From G963663495 sp963663495 (GTDB lineage Bacteria; Bacteroidota; Rhodothermia; Rhodothermales; Bin80): 64,000 nucleotides of DNA. The position numbers and the translations under genes were made by a program. The stretch covers positions 744,001 through 808,000 of the forward strand of contig OY760427.1 of the NCBI GenBank assembly GCA_963663495.1, written 5' to 3'. The first letter of the stretch is position 1, and each line of letters opens with the position of its first letter. A model generated the notes under the pieces. It was given only the letters and a program-made list of their open reading frames with translations. It was not told where the DNA came from and searched no databases. This document shows, piece after piece, positions 36,739-45,794 of this stretch.

Positions 36739-38055
36739 TCAGCTGACTACGCTGTCAATGCTCTGTGCCAGGAGCGAAACGCCTTCATCAATCTCCCTCC
36801 TTGTAACATTCAGCGGCGGCCGGAAGCGAATGGTCGAAACGCCGCAGCCAAGCAGTATAAGTCCCAGCTCAAACGCCTTTTGGCGGACACGTTCGCGCAC
36901 CTCCCGCGTGGGAAGATCAAGTGCACACATGAGTCCACGGCCACGAACACCCTGCACCTGCGGCCGGTCGCGCGCAAGGTTGTGGAGCCCCTGGAGCAGA
37001 TGGCTTCCTACATCGGCAGCGTTAGCTACAAGGTCTTGCGCTTCTACAACCTCCAGCACCTTGTCAAAACGGACCATGTCCACTAAATTGCCGCCCCATG
37101 TGGAGTTAATCCGGCTAGGGGAGACGAAGACATGGTCTTCAACTTCCTCCATGCGGTTTCCGGCCAGGATGCCGCAAACTTGGGTTTTCTTGCCGAATGC
37201 TGTTATATCAGGCTGAATTCCCAGACCTTCTTGTGCCCAGAATGTGCCCGTAATACCTACCCCTGTCTGAACCTCGTCAAAGATTAGCAGCGCATCGTTT
37301 TCCAGGCAGAGGGTCTGCAGCCGGTGCAGAAATTCCGGCCGAAAATGGTTGTCCCCACCTTCACCTTGAATCGGCTCAATGATGGCACAGGCAATGTCAT
37401 CCTTGCGCTCAAGAAAATGCTGTTTGGCTTGCCGGATGCACAGATCTTCCGATGCCTTCGTAGCCTCAATCCGTTCATCCACAGGGTACTGGATGCTTGG
37501 AGCACAAACGCGCGGCCAGTCGAACTTCGGAAAGTTAGCCACCTTGTGCACGTCTGTCGTGTTGGTCAGCGACAGGGTATAGCCGCTGCGCCCATGGAAT
37601 GACTTCTCAAAGTGCAGGACCTGGTGGCCGTGCTCTCGGACATACCCCTTCCGGCAATTCTTGCGCACTTTCCAGTCAAACGCCGCTTTCAGTGCGTTTT
37701 CTACCGCTAGCGCTCCGCCGGAGATAAAGAATGCGTACTGCATGAAGTCTGGAACAGCGACGCGATAAAACGTCTGCAGGAACCGCGCCATCAGCGAAGT
37801 CCTGATGTCCGAATTACCGACCTTGTTCAGTGCAGCCTCTACCAGGCGCTTTCGGAACGCATCATCTTCTGTCAGCTCGGGCGGGTTCATACCCAGCGTG
37901 CTTGAGGCGTAGAACCCGAAGAAGTCCAGGTATTGGCGGCCCGTGTTTTCGTCGATCAGGTACGTGCCGCGGCTCTTGGATGTGTCCAGAATAATCGGCA
38001 TCATCCCGCGGGCATTCAAATGCGCGAGGTAGGTTTCTTCTACATTGATATTCAA
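36739..38055 (-). CDS. lat: L-lysine 6-transaminase (lysine epsilon-aminotransferase)
   Basis: No suitable ATG lies at the expected N-terminus. TTG 38,055 gives MNINVEETYLAHLNARGMM and a 438-aa protein, the family's usual size. The longer frame upstream runs into the adjacent TnpB element and is not real. It is a class-III PLP aminotransferase: FFGFYASSTLGMNPPEL, FISGGALAVENALKAAFDW, HFEKSFHGRSGYTLSLTN, CAIIEPIQGEGGDNHF, LLIFDEVQTGVG, the PLP-binding Lys in ITAFGKKTQVCGI, and VSPSRINSTWGGNLVDM. It transfers the epsilon-amino group of lysine to 2-oxoglutarate, giving alpha-aminoadipate semialdehyde. TnpB element 3 sits 150 bp upstream and may cut off its promoter. Confidence 0.9.
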   Translation of the reverse strand: MNINVEETYLAHLNARGMMPIILDTSKSRGTYLIDENTGRQYLDFFGFYASSTLGMNPPELTEDDAFRKRLVEAALNKVGNSDIRTSLMARFLQTFYRVAVPDFMQYAFFISGGALAVENALKAAFDWKVRKNCRKGYVREHGHQVLHFEKSFHGRSGYTLSLTNTTDVHKVANFPKFDWPRVCAPSIQYPVDERIEATKASEDLCIRQAKQHFLERKDDIACAIIEPIQGEGGDNHFRPEFLHRLQTLCLENDALLIFDEVQTGVGITGTFWAQEGLGIQPDITAFGKKTQVCGILAGNRMEEVEDHVFVSPSRINSTWGGNLVDMVRFDKVLEVVEAQDLVANAADVGSHLLQGLHNLARDRPQVQGVRGRGLMCALDLPTREVRERVRQKAFELGLILLGCGVSTIRFRPPLNVTRREIDEGVSLLAQSIDSVVS

Positions 38056-38204
38056 AGCAGCAATCGGATTACAGTGACTAAGGATGGACGAATTTACGGC
38101 TTTGATTGGAATATGCTGCTTTTTTGGCGGATGCGTGTGTGGCGGATTGTCGGAGTCGGAGTGACCGTTGCCTACTTGCAACTTCTTGGACAGGTGCAAA
38201 TCTA

Positions 38205-39661
38205 GGGAATTATATACGTGAGTGACCAACTGTACACAGTGAGGCACCAGTATCAATTTCACGGGTCATAGGGGTCAGTAACCCGAACGCCCCTCGCCGT
38301 GCAGCAGCCCCAATCCCGGAGGCCAGTATGTTTGCAGCGGCATTCAGGTCTGCATGATCCGCATGTCCACAGGACATACACGTGAATTTGCTCTGCATCT
38401 TACGGTTACTCGCTTCTGTGTGCCCACACACAGAACACCGCTGACTGGTATAGGCAGCGGTAACCTTTATCACCTTGCGGCACTTATAGCCCAGCATCTG
38501 TTCCAGCTGGCCCCAACCTGTTCGCAGTATCCCACGGTTGAGGCCAGACTTCTGTTTGACGTTTGTGCCAAAGCTCTCCATCGTCCCCTTAGCTGAACGT
38601 GGCATCGCTTTGATCTTCAGGTCCTCCAGTATCACCGTTGAGGAGCATTTGGCAATACTGCGACTTACCTGGTGGTTCGCATTCTTGAGGATGGTAGCAC
38701 GCTTGCGCTGTATGCGGGCGATTCTATGCTTCCGCCTGTTACGACGGTTGGAGCCTTTCTTCTGTCTCGCCAGTCTTCGCTGATGCCGCTTCAACTTGGC
38801 ATCAAGACGCCTGGTATCCGGTTGTCTGATAATGCTTGTATCACCCTCTGTGGAGACCATAGCAACCTGCCCGCAATTACGGTCAATGCCTACAGCACCG
38901 CCGGTATCCTCTATTACAGGTGCCTCCATCTTGTAGCAGATGACAGCATACCCTTTGCCGGCGTTCTTCTTTACAGTGGCTTTGACGGGATACCATCAGG
39001 GTACGGGTTGCCTCCCCGCCTGCGGAGCGCCGTATATCCCACTTTCGGGATATACAGCTTGCCATCCCGAACCCTTACGTTATCCGGGATCGTGAACGAA
39101 GACGTACTACCACGTCTGGAATGGAATCTCGGTCTTCTCTTACCCTCCTTGAAGGATGCCTTCCATGCATCCGCCTGATATTTCAATGTGTATCTAACGA
39201 CACCAAAGGAGTATTCAGGTAGCCACTCGACCGTGCGGCGCAGCGCCGTGAACCGCTTCCCCAGCGAGAAGAAGCTTACCGAGGGCGGCTTCTCTCCAGC
39301 CTCTTTCGCTTTCTTGTACGCCTCGCTCTGCTCTGCGAGGATGGCATTCCACACAAACCTACACGCACCCGCTAATCCAGCAAGTTGCTTGGCGCTACTC
39401 CGACTTCCGGGCAACAGCCTGTATGTGATATTGCGGTATGCACTAACCGTTTCGGGCATGGCACTGTGGTATATAACTCCCTAATATATGGAACGTATAT
39501 AGCATGAGTATCTACGTGTTGAGTTATTTGAAATAATTGCAGTTTGTTCGTGAAAAGCGGGAACTGATTATGAAAAACTGGCGAAAGCCATCCTGTCTGC
39601 ACCACCAAAGCACAAAAAGTAATTCCTGCGAAAACGCGTGGCACTCAGCCATATAACTCCC
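38205..39661 (-). mobile_element. TnpB-carrying element 3 (long-leader type)
   Basis: 1,457 bp with gene-strand ends GGGAGTTATAT (39,661) and ATATAATTCCC (38,205). The flanks are perfect 8-bp repeats CAAATCTA at 38,197-38,204 and 39,662-39,669. It has the same ~190-bp leader as elements 2 and 4. It inserted just upstream of lat. Confidence 0.87.
38210..39459 (-). pseudogene. TnpB, frameshifted (element 3)
   Basis: ATG 39,459 starts MPETVSAYRNITYRLLPGS. A single-base loss at about 38,989 (GACGGGATACC where copies 2 and 4 have GACGGGTATACC) shifts the frame after NPYPDGIP. The rest is open from about 38,929 and keeps GIDRNCGQVAM, VILEDLK, CSVCGHTE ... CMSCGH and HADLNAAANIL. All catalytic acids are retained; the lesion differs from that of the other copies. 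Confidence 0.88.
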
Positions 39662-39669
39662 CAAATCTA

Positions 39670-40440
39670 CGTACGCGAAGCAGATAAGAAAGCTTCAGGT
39701 TTCAGCTGCCCGGCATTGCTACCATGCACGGCAGTTGCTCGGGTCGAATGCAAGCGCGATCAATTGGTCGCTTTTTAGCGCAGGCAATTCGTTCCCGTAC
39801 TGCGTCACCATTGTGCTTTGGCATTGAACCCAATTGGTATCGAACCCAATGGAGTATTCGGACTGCCTGCAGTAACCGAGTCGGCGTATCGTGGTGACAT
39901 ATATGCAGGGCGCGAGTGTCGGCGCAGACATACGCCATTATATGGTGTAGTCCCGGGAATAGTCAAATGTTGCGAATGCTGATCCTGAATGGGCCGTTGT
40001 TACGGGCTTGATGGAATAGCTGCGCGTATCCGAAAATCGTGGGGGAGGGGGCTTGTCGTCGGGATCCGTCCGGCGAACTGCGCGATAGGCTCTGTCAAAG
40101 GGTACAGGGCGGATACGGGTCTGGTGGCAGTGATGCGGCAACATCTGCTGCGCGTAGTGACACCTTACCATGGGTATGCAGAGACGTGTTCCGGATGCAT
40201 AATCCCCATTGTATGCCATACCCGTTGCATGGCCATCGGGCGCACACCGGATGCAAACCAGGATGTATCGAAACTCATAGGAGCCTAGGTACACCTTATG
40301 CCGACAGGGCAATGATACTAACCGGCGGGATCCCGTACCTTCCACTGCATGCTTGCTCACAAATGCTGATCTTCCCATGAAGGCTTGGAAGTCAGTGATA
40401 ACTGAAGGATCCGGCAAGACCAGGCCGCACAACTACCAAA
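39670..40440. other. Region without recognisable gene
   Basis: About 770 bases between TnpB element 3 and the DUF6503 gene. Short open frames occur on both strands, but none shows a recognisable domain, and codon patterns break often. It is probably decayed coding sequence; I cannot name it. Confidence 0.4.
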
Positions 40441-41265
40441 ATGAAAATGACTGCGTACGCACAATATTCTCAAGGGATTAGACGGAGCAAAGGGTGGTAT
40501 TGCTGCCTGTTGGTTGCAGTGTGCATGCTTTCGTGTGTCCCGGACCAGCCTGAAGGTGCGGGGCCTGAGTTGGACAAGGATCCATTGGCACGGGCAATTA
40601 CTGCACATGGCGGCCTTGATCTGTGGCAATCCTTCAGGACCGTTACCTTTGATATCGTGCGCGAAGAGAGCGTGGTACGTAATACGGTGGACCTTCGCAC
40701 TCGCAAGGCGCGCATGAGTGCTGAGGACTACGATATTGGCTTTGATGGCGAGGATGTTTGGGTAATGCCCGACCTGGAGGCTTTTTCTGGTAGCGCAAGC
40801 TTCTACAATGGGCTGGACTTCTACTTTTTTGGAATGCCTTTCGTGCTCGCTGACCCCGGTACCATTCACTCCGATATCGGGCTCGTAACGGTTGGTGGTG
40901 AGCCTTACCACGCGGTACGCGTAGCATATGAAGCGGGCGTAGGTGCTTCGTCGGAAGACAGCTACGTTGCACATTTTGATGTGGAAACACATCGACTGCG
41001 TTTCCTGCTTTACACCGTTACCTACTTTACCGGGGAGCCCAACGAAAACTATAATGTGCGCGTTTACGACGAGTGGCAGGAAATACAAGGTTTGCAGGTG
41101 CCATTGAGAGCTACCTCCTATGCTTGGAATCCAGATCTGCGTGAGTTTGGGGAAATGAGATCAGAAGCGAGTTACACGAACGTGTCTCTGGAGGCCGCAC
41201 CCGCGGATCCCATGATGTTCGTGATGCCGGACGGTGCTATGGTGGACACATCCGGGGGTGGATGA
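40441..41265 (+). CDS. DUF6503-type lipoprotein
   Basis: 274 aa from ATG 40,441. The N-terminus has a basic segment (RRSKGW) and a hydrophobic run ending in CMLSC, a lipobox-like site, so it is probably a lipoprotein on the outer side of the inner membrane or the outer membrane. The body begins ARAITAHGGLDLWQSFRTVTFD and continues with DIGFDGEDVWVMPD, FYNGLDFYFFGMPFVLADPG and LRFLLYTVTYFTGEPNENY, the arrangement I associate with DUF6503 proteins of Bacteroidota (LolA-like beta-sheet fold). The function is unknown. It stands alone ahead of the histidine kinase, with a 153-bp gap. Confidence 0.7.
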   Translation: MKMTAYAQYSQGIRRSKGWYCCLLVAVCMLSCVPDQPEGAGPELDKDPLARAITAHGGLDLWQSFRTVTFDIVREESVVRNTVDLRTRKARMSAEDYDIGFDGEDVWVMPDLEAFSGSASFYNGLDFYFFGMPFVLADPGTIHSDIGLVTVGGEPYHAVRVAYEAGVGASSEDSYVAHFDVETHRLRFLLYTVTYFTGEPNENYNVRVYDEWQEIQGLQVPLRATSYAWNPDLREFGEMRSEASYTNVSLEAAPADPMMFVMPDGAMVDTSGGG

Positions 41266-41418
41266 CCTCTAAGCCCAGCCCGGCAGACCGGAAGGAGGCT
41301 GCATTGATATGCCCGTGTTCATGAGCAGGCATACGCAGAGTCTTGTTACGTCTCTTTAGTGTGTCGGTGCTTGTGTTTCCATTAGGGTGTCTTTCCTATA
41401 GTAGCCGAAACCCGCTAG

Positions 41419-44400
41419 GTGGTGGACATATCAGGTAGACCTTCGGGGCAGCACCAGAAGACCTTTGTGGTCGTGTGTTTAGTTCTGGCTGTTGGTATTG
41501 TGGCAACATGGAGCCTGCGTACTTGGCACAAGTCGAGGATTTTAAGAGCAGGAGGGAGCGTCCGGCACGAGGCGGTCCAGTCAGCACTAGCCGAGGCAGA
41601 GGCTCAGTTCGCAACCTTCCGCGATGATGTACAACGATTTGGAGAAAGACTGGCGGAGGACGAACACCTGCAGACCGGGCTATTAAAGGGGAAGGACGGT
41701 CGGGCGAACCTGATCCGGTACCTTGCAGCGCTACCCGTGCCTGAGTGGTGGTCGGTTGAAGTGTATGATGCAGATGGCCAAGTCGTGGCTTGGAAGGAGC
41801 ACGGTTTTCCTTTTGGGCCCGGCGAGGAGGTGGGGGTAGTGAACCGGGCAGCCTACATCGTTCAGGATGGAGCCTGGCGTCGCGCATTGGTGGTTTGGCA
41901 GCCGGTGCTGAGCACCGAGGGCGCTGTGGGGGTGGTGCGTGTCATGCGAACCATTGAGAGACGTTACCCCGTCCAGAATGCCTACCTTGAAGACTACGAT
42001 ATGCGGGGTACTTGGCAGCTTGATGTCGGGCTCCCGGTGGAATACATGTGGGCCCCCCCGGAGGCACCTGGGCCGCATGCAGTCCCGCTTCTCGGGCTGC
42101 AGGCAGACACGCTGGGCTATGCCTCGGTTGCACTCCCTCCCATTACATCGGTAGCCTTGCGCGTCGGCCACTACTATGACGATGCGCTATCATTCCTCGC
42201 TCTGCTGCTGCTGGGGTGGCTCCTTGCCGGGGCTTGGTATGTGCATCGGTTAAATCCGGGCAGGATTGGGGTGCTAGTCATCCTGCTTACAGCTTGGTGG
42301 GGTGCGCGATTTGTCCTCATTTCGCTGGACATACCTGGGCGCTGGCAGCAGGGCAAAGCCCCGCTGAGCCCTCTGTTCGACACCGCCCACATGCACTCGG
42401 AATGGGGCTGGGGTCTCCTGCAGTCCTCGGCGGACTTGCTGCTAACTAGCCTGTTCGTTCTAGTCAGCGCACTTATTATTCTGCGTGCTATGTCTTTCCG
42501 TGCACAATGGCCATCGTGGCAGGACATCGTGCGGCAGAAAGTGCGGTTCATATTCGTGCTGCAATTGGCTGTAGTTTCCGGTGCCAGCCTAGGGTTGGTT
42601 ACTCTTCTCGGCGTGGTTAGCCGCCATGTAGTGGTTCAATCCAATATTGAGCTATTCGCCAGAGATGGACTGCTGCCGGTACCTTTGGTGCAGGTTGTGT
42701 TTGGTGCACTGCTCCTATGCGCCGTTAGCACGGCGGTACTGATTGCAGCCCTGATTCTCGTTGCAATAGGAAGGGGAGACGGGGTGGGAGCTGGAGGGAG
42801 TATGGGAGCTTTAGTTGCGGTCGGTGTAATGGTTGTCGCAGTTGCCGTGTTTGATTGGCAAGGGTGGGTATCCTGGCCAGTCGGCGGCGGGTTTATCGTT
42901 GTTGCCGTCCTGCTGCTAACCGTACCTGTCAAGCAGCCGGGTACTGTGCTGGGATGGGTCACTCTCCGCCGGATTTTACCGGCTACCCTTGCTGCGGCCA
43001 TTCTGCTGTATCCACTGACGTTCCGTGGTCTTGAGGAGAGGCGGCGTATCCACATGGAAAGCGCAGCCGCAGCGCTAGAGGCTGACCGTGATGCGGGGAT
43101 ACCGGACCTGATAGATACCTTGTTGACAGAAAATGGAACAGCCTATCCTCTATCTGTCCTCGTGGATTCCGTCGCAGCACCCCCGTTGCAGAGGCGTCTT
43201 GACTCGCTTGAGTTGGATGCTTTGATTCTTGTGCTTGGGCCGGAAGGCCAGATTCGTTCCAGGCACGCGGTGGGGGGCAGTAGCAGCTGGTCACGCATAC
43301 TTCCTGTCGGATCATTAGCAACCTTGCAGGACGCCGGTACTGTTGCGGTTCGTGAACGTGAGCGGGTTCGCTTCGCAGGCGTCGGGATGCCGGTTTCAGC
43401 GGAATCGCTACGGGTAGCGATTGTGGCTGAGCGGCGAGCAGATCATCAGCAGTCGGGTGCGTCCCCGCTCGTGCGTGTGCTAACCGATCCCGAGGCTAGT
43501 GGAGCGCAAACGGGCATGTCCATGGCAACATTCAGGTCAGGCGTGTTAGTGTACAAGTTAGGGCGTGCCTTCCGGCAGTACAGGCTAGACAGTGAGGTTG
43601 CGACAGCTATCAGTACTGTCCAGTCACTCTGGCACCGGGATGTGCAAGGGGGGCGGAGATACGATACCTACTACAGACAGATGGCTCATGGCGCAGAGGT
43701 GGCGCGCATTCTTGCGGTCAGAGCATCGGCGCCTACTACCTTCGACCATCTCTATTACCTGCTGCGGCTCATCGTGGCCGGACTAATGCTTGGTATCCCG
43801 CTGTTTGTTGGAGGGATTATTGTGCGTTGGCGCAAGGGGCTGCTACCATCCTCTCGGTTGCATTTCAGGGATCGTGTCCTCAATGCTTTCCTCGTGGTGG
43901 GTATTATTGCCGTGGGCACCGTTGGTCTTGTTGGCGTGGAAGTGGTGACCGAGGAGAATGACCGCGCGGTTCAGAGCTGGCTGCGGCAGCATCTGCAATC
44001 TATTGAGGCGACACTGTTCCAGCAGACGGTTGGCGATGAGCCTGCCTACCGCGCCCTGGAGCGGATATCGCTGGATAGCTTGGCTGTCCAGACGGGCCTG
44101 GATTTGATGCTGTACCGGGAAGCACGGCTGGTGGGAGCAACACGTGGACATCTTGTTGAAGACCGTGTGGTGGATCAGCGCCTTCCCATGGAAGCATTAG
44201 AGGCCTTGCAGCTGGACGATTCTGACTTTGCTTTCGTGGACCATGATATCGGATCGTTTCGTGTTACTGCAGGCTACAAGGCCCTGCTTGATGAGGCGGG
44301 GGCCTTGCGGTATGTACTGTCGGTGCCCGCCCTTCCTGAGCAAGAGCGCATAGAGGAGGAGCGGGCGCGGACGCTCGCCTATCTGTTCGGAGCGCTCTTG

Positions 44401-45315
44401 TTCGTTCTTGTTCTGGTAATGTCTACGGCGTCGCTTCTGGCAAGCGCTGTGGCGCGTCCCATAGGACGGCTGCGAGCTGGTCTGGCTGCAGTAGCGGTCG
44501 GGCGCTTTGAGCAGTTGCCGGCAACGCGGTCCAAGGACGAGGTTGGCGAGCTGGTGGAGACCTTCAATGATATGCAGTCCCAGCTTGTGGAGAGTCGTGG
44601 CCGGCTGGCGCAGCAGGAACGGAAGCTGGCTTGGCGTGAGATGGCGCGGCAGGTTGCCCACGAGATCAATAACCCCCTGACACCGATGAAGCTTTCCGTG
44701 CAGCACCTGCGTCGGGCACTGGAGGAAGCTCCGGAAGAGAAGTTTCGTAAGCTGTTCGATCGGGTCACTGCCACGCTTGTAGACCAGATGGACGCCATGG
44801 CGCGGATTGCGAACGAGTTTGCCAGTTTTGCCCGCATGCCAGCGCGATCATTACAAACGGTAAACTTGGCCGAGGTTATTGAAGAGGCTGTCTGCCTTAT
44901 GCGGGAAGAGGCGTCTGGCCAAGCCACAATGGTGTTAGACTTGACAGCGGATCCGCTGTACATGGAAGCAGACCGGGAAGAGCTGCGGCGCATCTACATC
45001 AATCTGGTGAAGAATGCATTGGAAGCTGTCCGTAACAAGGAGGACGGGAAGGTGATCGTCACCGCATGCGTGAGCGAGTCAGGCATGGGGGAGAGCACCG
45101 TTACCGACAATGGTCCGGGAATACACCCGGAAATTGGTGATTGCATATTTGAGCCAAGTTTCTCAACCAAGACCAGCGGGACTGGACTCGGCTTAGCCAT
45201 TGCGCGGCGCAGCGTGGAGGATCTTGGCGGGGAGATCGGCTACAGGCCGGCGCCGGCCGGAGGAAGCATTTTCTGGCTGGTACTCCCGATTCAGTCGTCA
45301 GAAAAATTGCGGTAG
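41419..45315 (+). CDS. Large multi-pass sensor histidine kinase (NtrY-like)
   Basis: 1,298 aa from GTG 41,419. A first membrane segment (TFVVVCLVLAVGIVATWSL) is followed by a ~200-residue extracytoplasmic sensor region. Then comes a cluster of membrane helices (residues ~250-530), another extracytoplasmic region, a helix near 790, a further sensor domain, and a last helix (LAYLFGALLFVLVLVMSTASLLA) leading to a HAMP domain (ARPIGRLRAGLAAVAVGRFE). The kinase core has the H box REMARQVAHEINNPLTPMK with His at about residue 1081, the N box YINLVKNALEAV, and the ATP-lid motifs TDNGPGI and GTGLGLAIARRSVEDLGG. The H box resembles NtrY. No response regulator lies next to it. Its 3' end overlaps the convergent HhH gene by 25 bp. 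Confidence 0.92.
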   Translation: MVDISGRPSGQHQKTFVVVCLVLAVGIVATWSLRTWHKSRILRAGGSVRHEAVQSALAEAEAQFATFRDDVQRFGERLAEDEHLQTGLLKGKDGRANLIRYLAALPVPEWWSVEVYDADGQVVAWKEHGFPFGPGEEVGVVNRAAYIVQDGAWRRALVVWQPVLSTEGAVGVVRVMRTIERRYPVQNAYLEDYDMRGTWQLDVGLPVEYMWAPPEAPGPHAVPLLGLQADTLGYASVALPPITSVALRVGHYYDDALSFLALLLLGWLLAGAWYVHRLNPGRIGVLVILLTAWWGARFVLISLDIPGRWQQGKAPLSPLFDTAHMHSEWGWGLLQSSADLLLTSLFVLVSALIILRAMSFRAQWPSWQDIVRQKVRFIFVLQLAVVSGASLGLVTLLGVVSRHVVVQSNIELFARDGLLPVPLVQVVFGALLLCAVSTAVLIAALILVAIGRGDGVGAGGSMGALVAVGVMVVAVAVFDWQGWVSWPVGGGFIVVAVLLLTVPVKQPGTVLGWVTLRRILPATLAAAILLYPLTFRGLEERRRIHMESAAAALEADRDAGIPDLIDTLLTENGTAYPLSVLVDSVAAPPLQRRLDSLELDALILVLGPEGQIRSRHAVGGSSSWSRILPVGSLATLQDAGTVAVRERERVRFAGVGMPVSAESLRVAIVAERRADHQQSGASPLVRVLTDPEASGAQTGMSMATFRSGVLVYKLGRAFRQYRLDSEVATAISTVQSLWHRDVQGGRRYDTYYRQMAHGAEVARILAVRASAPTTFDHLYYLLRLIVAGLMLGIPLFVGGIIVRWRKGLLPSSRLHFRDRVLNAFLVVGIIAVGTVGLVGVEVVTEENDRAVQSWLRQHLQSIEATLFQQTVGDEPAYRALERISLDSLAVQTGLDLMLYREARLVGATRGHLVEDRVVDQRLPMEALEALQLDDSDFAFVDHDIGSFRVTAGYKALLDEAGALRYVLSVPALPEQERIEEERARTLAYLFGALLFVLVLVMSTASLLASAVARPIGRLRAGLAAVAVGRFEQLPATRSKDEVGELVETFNDMQSQLVESRGRLAQQERKLAWREMARQVAHEINNPLTPMKLSVQHLRRALEEAPEEKFRKLFDRVTATLVDQMDAMARIANEFASFARMPARSLQTVNLAEVIEEAVCLMREEASGQATMVLDLTADPLYMEADREELRRIYINLVKNALEAVRNKEDGKVIVTACVSESGMGESTVTDNGPGIHPEIGDCIFEPSFSTKTSGTGLGLAIARRSVEDLGGEIGYRPAPAGGSIFWLVLPIQSSEKLR

Positions 45316-45785
45316 CCCAGAAAATGCAGCGCATACTTCAGCTTGGACGACTTTGCCGGCCCAAACCCGGGTAAGGACTGCACGCGTTTCCGGATAGTAT
45401 CGGTATCCGCGCCATCGTTCCATATATTCGCTGCGTTGCCGCCAAAATCACGGACCAACGCTGAAGCGACACGCCGGGTGTAGTTGGACATCTTATTGGA
45501 AAATCTGTGCACGGCGGGGGGCTTGCCAAAGATGGCTGCAAGATCCTCGTCGTCCATGTTGGCGATGCGCTCCAAGTCCAGGTGGCCCAATCGTTCACGG
45601 AGCCTGAGGGCGCCGGTGAAAGCTACTTCTGCCCGGATCCGCTGCTCATACAGTAGACCGAGGATTACCGCATTCGGGTCCGTACGAAGCAGTGCATCCA
45701 CCTCTGTATTGCCTGTAAAAGAACCCTCGTTTATGACGCGATGCACCATCCGCGCCATTCCTCCGGTCAGTTTGTCAATATTCAT
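45291..45785 (-). CDS. HhH-GPD family protein (TIGR03252-like)
   Basis: 164 aa from ATG 45,785. It has the pattern FTGNTEVDALLRTDPNAVILG followed by LLYEQRIRAEVAFTGALRLRERLG, then KPPAVHRFSNKMSNYTRRVA and a helix-hairpin-helix near the C-terminus (VQSLPGFGPAKSSKLKYAL). It matches a family of short base-excision-like proteins related to endonuclease III/AlkA. The Lys of classic glycosylase/lyases is not obvious, so activity is uncertain. It lies 9 bp downstream of cysS and is probably co-transcribed with it. Confidence 0.8.
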   Translation of the reverse strand: MNIDKLTGGMARMVHRVINEGSFTGNTEVDALLRTDPNAVILGLLYEQRIRAEVAFTGALRLRERLGHLDLERIANMDDEDLAAIFGKPPAVHRFSNKMSNYTRRVASALVRDFGGNAANIWNDGADTDTIRKRVQSLPGFGPAKSSKLKYALHFLGYRNFSDD

Positions 45786-45794
45786 ATGTCTGCT

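Noticed and set aside
38056..38262. N-terminal extension of lat
   Set aside because: Its first codons lie in the end of TnpB element 3 and show no similarity to aminotransferases.
40441..45315. DUF6503 lipoprotein and histidine kinase as one signalling operon
   Set aside because: They are co-directional but separated by 153 bp, and nothing in the sequence links their functions.
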